Shown here: positions 60,299-64,000 of the stretch, one piece after another
Layout: the number at the start of each line of letters is the position of its first letter
Position numbering within the stretch: the first letter of the stretch is position 1
Translations under genes and position numbers: made by a program
Notes under the pieces: generated by a model
Database searches by the model: none
Seen by the model: only the letters and a program-made list of their open reading frames with translations
What the model was told of the DNA's origin: nothing
Source: an uncultured Pseudomonadota bacterium
Lineage (GTDB): Bacteria; Myxococcota_A; Bradymonadia; Bradymonadales; Bradymonadaceae
Assembly: GCA_913057905.1 (NCBI GenBank)
Contig: CAJXPB010000003.1
Location: 338,792 to 402,791 of the forward strand
Direction: 5' to 3'
DNA length: 64,000 nucleotides

Positions 60299-60613
60299 AT
60301 GATTGAGTTGGAGATTGGAGACGGTGAAAAACACTCGTGGTCCGAAATGAATCCTGGAAGGTTGAGAGAGGCCATCCAACGGAGACGAAACGACGGAGCG
60401 CCCGCTACCGTAGAAATCCACATTCACGGGCATTGTATCGACTTGACCCTGCGAATCCCGTCGTCTCAGTCACCCGGACCCCCTCCCAAACGTAGCCGAG
60501 CCGAAGAACAAGTAATGGAACTATGCAAAAAGTTCGACTTCAACAGCGACGACTTCCCGGTTGGGCAACTGGTAGCCTTTTTGAACCAACTGAAAAACAA
60601 ATTTGACTGTTGA
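60299..60613 (+). CDS. 104-residue protein of unknown function, last gene of the Ubl operon
   Basis: It begins IELEIGDGEKHSWSEMNPGR and has a short beta-strand-rich half (TVEIHIHGHCIDLTLRI), a proline-rich hinge (SQSPGPPPKRSRAEE) and a helical C-terminus ending KFDC. GAGGA lies six bases before the ATG and only 45 bases separate it from the E1 gene, so it belongs to the operon. It has two cysteines near the C-terminus, one of them terminal, and two histidines in HIHGH. No family was recognised; a target, adaptor or effector protein is possible. Confidence 0.75.
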   Translation: MIELEIGDGEKHSWSEMNPGRLREAIQRRRNDGAPATVEIHIHGHCIDLTLRIPSSQSPGPPPKRSRAEEQVMELCKKFDFNSDDFPVGQLVAFLNQLKNKFDC

Positions 60614-60848
60614 AGAATCGGGAGCGCGGCCTCATCACCATCGCGGTTTTGACTATCAAAGTTTTACACCTCGGTCACATTCTGAACTGAGCTGATGGCG
60701 ACGGTCGTATGTCGCAGTGACTTCGCCAGGACATCCCTTGGTACGGTCTTGGCCGCGACCTGGATGGATGGCGCGGTGCAAGGAGTCACGTTCATTGATG
60801 GGCAGCCAGGCACACTACGTGATGGCTGTCACCGGGGCGACGCCTCGG
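60614..60848. other. Intergenic stretch before the ugd fragment
   Basis: No gene is supported here. The GC content drops locally after the operon stop. Small frames at 60695 and 60717 look like shadows of the ugd fragment. Confidence 0.4.
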
Positions 60849-60970
60849 ATCGCTCGCTGCGCTGGAAGAATGGTGGGTAGATGTCTGCCAGGGTCTGCTG
60901 GACCGACTCGCTGTCCGACCCGATGACCACGCGCTCCGGCGACTGAAAGTCCTGCACGGCCGAGCCCTCG
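60849..60970 (-). pseudogene. Internal fragment of UDP-glucose dehydrogenase gene
   Basis: On the minus strand the fragment encodes EGSAVQDFQSPERVVIGSDS and ESVQQTLADIYPPFFQRSER, an internal part of Ugd. About 103 bases are nearly identical to 63897-64000 (three or four differences seen by eye), so the duplication is recent and concerns the second ugd copy. It has neither start nor end of a gene. With 63148 onward it flanks the PIN-domain region. Confidence 0.85.
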
Positions 60971-61192
60971 GCCATGGAGTCCAATCCCGAGTTGGCCTCA
61001 GACAACGACACCGAAACGATTTCATGATCACGAAAACCAACGTCTTTCCCTCCGTTTTCCTGTAATCGTCTCTCATTTCCATGTCCATGCTCAACGCAAA
61101 GTTGACAAGCAGTGGCAAGCCTCTATCTTACATCGTAGTATGAATTTGCGTGCAGGGAACAATAGCTTTCTACCCATGATTGGAGGCATCAG

Positions 61193-61831
61193 ATGACGTT
61201 TGGGCAGTTCGACAAACTTGAGATTGATACGAATGGACGATCGCCTGATGAAATAATTGCCGAATTTGAAGACAACTTGAACTCCCACTGGGACCGTTCA
61301 CTCGAACGCGAGGAGCGGCTCAACTCAGAACAGTACTGCTTCATTTTCCGGGACCCCGGGTCCAATTTCGAAGCTACACTTTGGCTCAGCAAGAAATCTG
61401 ACAGCGACATCCTGTACGTAACGAATGTGGTGCCAACCAAGACATCCCAAATTTCTGCCGATCGGTACAACGACCTCCTTCAAAAATTCAAAGATGAAAT
61501 CGTTGATCCCGCGCTTGATGAAATGAGCCTATCCAGTGCAACTCAATCAAGCCCTCAAAGCCTCATGAATTCGTTGTCCAATCGCGAGATGGAAAAGCTC
61601 AGGAAGTTCTCCGACGCGGCAAACAAGGCTGCAGGTGGAACACATCCATCGGACCGGGATAGGTGGCGAGAATTCGTTGCTGAGGTGCATAGCAATGGCA
61701 CTAATGTCGACCGGGGCGCTTTGGCTGGATGGCTGGAAGGCGAGGGATGGTCCGAGGAAGATGCACAGAAACTTTCGGATGAATTCTACGAAGCCACAGA
61801 ATTACTAGAAAAATATGATGAAGTAACCTGA
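61193..61831 (+). CDS. Hypothetical protein upstream of a PIN-domain gene
   Basis: A 212-residue soluble, acidic protein with no signal peptide. The N-terminal half looks alpha/beta (QYCFIFRDPGSNFEATLWLS, then DILYVTNVVPTKTSQISADR), and the C-terminal half is helical and charged (REMEKLRKFSDAANKAAGG ... WREFVAEVHSNG ... DAQKLSDEFYEATELLEK). AT-richer sequence than the chromosome average suggests acquisition. It may be the partner or antitoxin of the PIN protein encoded 63 bases downstream, but this is only a positional inference. No family was recognised. Confidence 0.7.
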   Translation: MTFGQFDKLEIDTNGRSPDEIIAEFEDNLNSHWDRSLEREERLNSEQYCFIFRDPGSNFEATLWLSKKSDSDILYVTNVVPTKTSQISADRYNDLLQKFKDEIVDPALDEMSLSSATQSSPQSLMNSLSNREMEKLRKFSDAANKAAGGTHPSDRDRWREFVAEVHSNGTNVDRGALAGWLEGEGWSEEDAQKLSDEFYEATELLEKYDEVT

Positions 61832-61894
61832 AGGCCAAACCAGCCTTTGTAATAACATGAATAATAATCTACCGCCTCACGCCACCGGGGGTAA

Positions 61895-62617
61895 ATTATC
61901 CCTGATTGTACACTAGGTGAAGCGACGGAGCGCATCCTGGCCGATCCGGGACCAGTACTGATCCCGGATACTTGCTCCATCTTCGATTTGACTCGCCTAG
62001 GCTCAACGGGTGTCGACCCGGAGAGATTACGTCAAGAATTAGGTGCCGCTGATACAGTCATCGAGTCGCAACTCCAAAAAGATGACTTCTGGGTACTTTG
62101 TACGAACGAGATAATAAGGGAATGGGAGAAAAACAAAGAAATTGTTGAGGAAAGGGTAGGTGAGTGGATCGACAAGACAGCCGCCGCAATTGTGAGATGG
62201 GAAACCACTCTGGATCTAACAGAATCCCAACGTGAAATATCGATGGACGATAGCTTGGCCGAGTACACGAAAAATGATTGGAAAAGGCGTTCTCAACAAA
62301 TTGTTACAAATGCACTCTTACTGGAATCAAAAACCGAATGCGTAGATGCGGGATTTGAGAGAAACTTGAACTCGATCCCTCCGGGCCATAATGGCAAGGC
62401 AACTTCAGACTGCGTCATTTTTGAAACGTTTCTAAGCCTAGCCAAGGGTATTCAGCAAGGTACAGAAAATAGTATTCCCGTGGTATTCCTCACTAGCAAT
62501 CGCGACGACTACTTTGAAGGAAACACCCGCTCCAAGCACATTGTGGAAGACTTGGAAAACGTTGGTGCCGAACTCGCCACCGGATGGCGGGAAGCTATCG
62601 CAAAGTTAGGTCTCTAG
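61895..62617 (+). CDS. PIN-domain protein (putative nuclease), start codon unclear
   Basis: The frame is open from 61895 to the stop at 62617, up to 240 residues. PIN acidic residues are visible: the first Asp in LIPDTCSIFDL (61967-61969), a Glu in NEIIREWEKN, Asp and Glu in ATSDCVIFETFLSLAKG and Asp in FLTSNRDDYFEG. The first Asp lies upstream of the first ATG, GTG or TTG (TTG 61988), and there is no such start between the in-frame stop at 61892 and that point. So translation starts at ATT or CTG, or the 5' end is damaged. PIN proteins are usually metal-dependent ribonucleases, here most likely a toxin or defence effector. Confidence 0.7.
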   Translation: MIPDCTLGEATERILADPGPVLIPDTCSIFDLTRLGSTGVDPERLRQELGAADTVIESQLQKDDFWVLCTNEIIREWEKNKEIVEERVGEWIDKTAAAIVRWETTLDLTESQREISMDDSLAEYTKNDWKRRSQQIVTNALLLESKTECVDAGFERNLNSIPPGHNGKATSDCVIFETFLSLAKGIQQGTENSIPVVFLTSNRDDYFEGNTRSKHIVEDLENVGAELATGWREAIAKLGL

Positions 62618-63147
62618 GACCGAGAGGAACCGCATGCGCAACCTGGCTATCAAAGACAGCGTAAACTGACCGCACCCAGTTCGGCGAAAGTGATCGCGTT
62701 TTGGGGTCGTGACTCATGCACGATCTTCTGTCCTGCTCACTGGGTCTCCAGTTCCGCCAAGGCAGATCGTCTTCGGTTGCCGTGAAGAAGGAGGTTCTCG
62801 ATACGAATCGCCCTCCAGCGTGGCGATTATCTGTGGTGCGGAAGCCGGACCATCACGGTGCTTGCAGGAAGCGCATCACCTGTAATGCTTCAGTTGGAAG
62901 TGGAGTTTCCTGAAACGGGGATCAAGCTGCATAAAATTGCCGTCCGCGAGAGATACGTCACACGCCCCAGTCCGAAACGACGACTTCGCGAGCCCTCCTT
63001 CAGGTTTCGTTTTCGGCGAATATACGGGGACTGAAGGACCGCTTTGTTTGAAATGACCCTTCAGCCAGTGTCTTGTGCCATTCCCTTAGAGGAAGATTTT
63101 ACGGGGCGGCTCCGATGTCCCATTGGTAAATCCGTAATTCCAATGCA
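62618..63147. other. 530-bp region with no supported gene
   Basis: Short frames are present (one of 65 codons at 62716), but none has a ribosome-binding site or recognisable product. No repeat or hairpin of interest was seen. Confidence 0.5.
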
Positions 63148-64000
63148 TTAATGCCTTGAAGCCGCCGGCCGCCCAACGGCACGATACTCAAACTCCAGAT
63201 CCCTCATCCTTGCGGGGCGGTAGACGTTCCGGCCGTCGAAGATGATGGGATCGTCGGCCATCAGGTCTTTGATCCGGTCGAAGTTCGGGTTTCGGAACTC
63301 GTTCCACTCGGTGAACAAAAACAGGGCGTCGGCGCCCTCGAGGGTGGCGTAGTTGTCGGTGTGGAACTGGACGGAATCGGCCACGTCGGACAACTCCTCG
63401 CGGGCGTTGTCGATGGCCACGGGGTCGGTGGCTCGGACGTGGGCGCCATCGGCCGCGAACTGGCGGATGTTGCGCAGCGCGGGGGCGTGGCGGATGTCGT
63501 CGGTGCCGGGCTTGAAGCTGAGCCCCCAGACGGCGAGCTCGGTGCCATCCAGCGAGCCGAAGTAGCCGAGCGCCTGCTCGTACAAATACAGCTTCTGGCG
63601 CTCGTTGATGTCGTTGACGGCGGTCAAAAGGTCGGGCTGGGCGCCGTTGTTGCCGGCCAGGTGGGCGAGCGCCTTCACATCCTTGGGGAAGCAACTGCCG
63701 CCGTAGCCGACGCCCGGATAGATGAAGTGCGGGCCGATGCGCTTGTCCATGCTCATCCCCTCGCGCACCGTCTCGACGTCGGCGCCGACCTCATCGCAGA
63801 TGTTGGCGATCTCATTGATAAACGAGATCTTGGTCGCCAGCATCGAGTTCGAGGCGTACTTGATCATCTCGGCGGTGGGCGGATCGGCGAAGACGAATCG
63901 CTCGCTGCGCTGGAAGAACGGCCGGTAGATGTCTGCCAGGGTCTGCTGGACCGACTCGCTGTCCGACCCGATGACCACGCGCTCCGGCGACTGAAAGTCC
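63148..64000 (-). CDS. ugd: UDP-glucose 6-dehydrogenase (copy 2), 5' end outside the window
   Basis: A partial gene. The visible part covers the middle and the C-terminus of Ugd: VVIGSDSESVQQTLADIYRP, the YGGSCFPKDVKALAHL active-site region and FKPGTDDIRHAPALRNIRQF, ending RAVGRPAASRH. It is clearly homologous along its length to copy 1 at 51969 and has the same orientation, with about 80% DNA identity by eye. It might serve a second polymer, or be a leftover of the duplication that brackets the accessory island. Confidence 0.93.
   Translation of the reverse strand, partial: DFQSPERVVIGSDSESVQQTLADIYRPFFQRSERFVFADPPTAEMIKYASNSMLATKISFINEIANICDEVGADVETVREGMSMDKRIGPHFIYPGVGYGGSCFPKDVKALAHLAGNNGAQPDLLTAVNDINERQKLYLYEQALGYFGSLDGTELAVWGLSFKPGTDDIRHAPALRNIRQFAADGAHVRATDPVAIDNAREELSDVADSVQFHTDNYATLEGADALFLFTEWNEFRNPNFDRIKDLMADDPIIFDGRNVYRPARMRDLEFEYRAVGRPAASRH

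Noticed and set aside
62716..62913. 65-codon frame after the PIN gene
   Set aside because: It has no ribosome-binding site and no family resemblance, and its length is expected by chance.
60849..64000. Integrative element with att sites in ugd
   Set aside because: The direct repeat is internal to ugd and about 100 bp long, there is no integrase gene, and no short att core could be defined.

Overview
The window looks like chromosomal DNA from a GC-rich, Gram-negative, deltaproteobacterium-like organism. The best guess is Myxococcota, perhaps Bradymonadales. This is an inference from style: many lipoproteins with acidic Asp-Val linkers, MopE-type Cys/Asp calcium- or copper-binding motifs followed by RCC1 propellers, high GC and Shine-Dalgarno-led genes. 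No rRNA, tRNA, CRISPR array or transposase was seen.

Layout. (1) 1-5.6 kb: a partial secreted protein, an atypical SDR, a family 2 glycosyltransferase and cysD-cysN-cysC, which make APS and then PAPS. (2) 5.6-16 kb and 19.6-21 kb: an envelope/secretome region with four paralogous 8-cysteine lipoproteins, two DUF1554-like lipoproteins, three RCC1-propeller lipoproteins, an AAA ATPase and a small EF-Tu-domain-3-like protein. Recurrent stem-loop repeats sit at the 3' ends of several of these genes. (3) 16.2-55.2 kb: a very large surface-polysaccharide locus. It encodes the WecA-like initiator, a Wzc-like tyrosine kinase, two Wzx flippases, two Wzy/ligase-type polymerases, many glycosyltransferases, four FkbM methyltransferases and five sulfotransferases. 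It also encodes the precursor enzymes for UDP-glucose, UDP-glucuronate and UDP-xylose, dTDP-rhamnose (rmlA, C and D only) and GDP-fucose. With cysDNC upstream, the simplest reading is a sulfated, methylated heteropolysaccharide containing xylose, fucose and rhamnose.

(4) 55.2-62.6 kb: an accessory/defence island between two copies of UDP-glucose dehydrogenase. It holds a frameshifted McrA-like remnant, a membrane protein, and an ImmA/IrrE peptidase with an XRE regulator. Divergent from these is a five-gene operon encoding a ubiquitin-like protein, an E2-fold protein without any cysteine, a JAB/JAMM isopeptidase, a ThiF/E1 enzyme and an unrecognised 104-residue protein. A perfect palindromic operator lies in the promoter region shared by the regulator and the operon. 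A PIN-domain protein with a small partner follows. (5) 63.1 kb to the end: a second, partial ugd.

The most interesting items are the regulated bacterial ubiquitin-like operon with its cysteine-free E2 and unknown fifth gene, the 108-bp covarying stem-loop repeats at gene 3' ends, a 54-nt structured leader shared by two lipoprotein genes, a P-loop-less APS-kinase relic fused to CysN, a G10 tract in a methyltransferase gene, and a glycosyltransferase that seems to start at an ATC codon.
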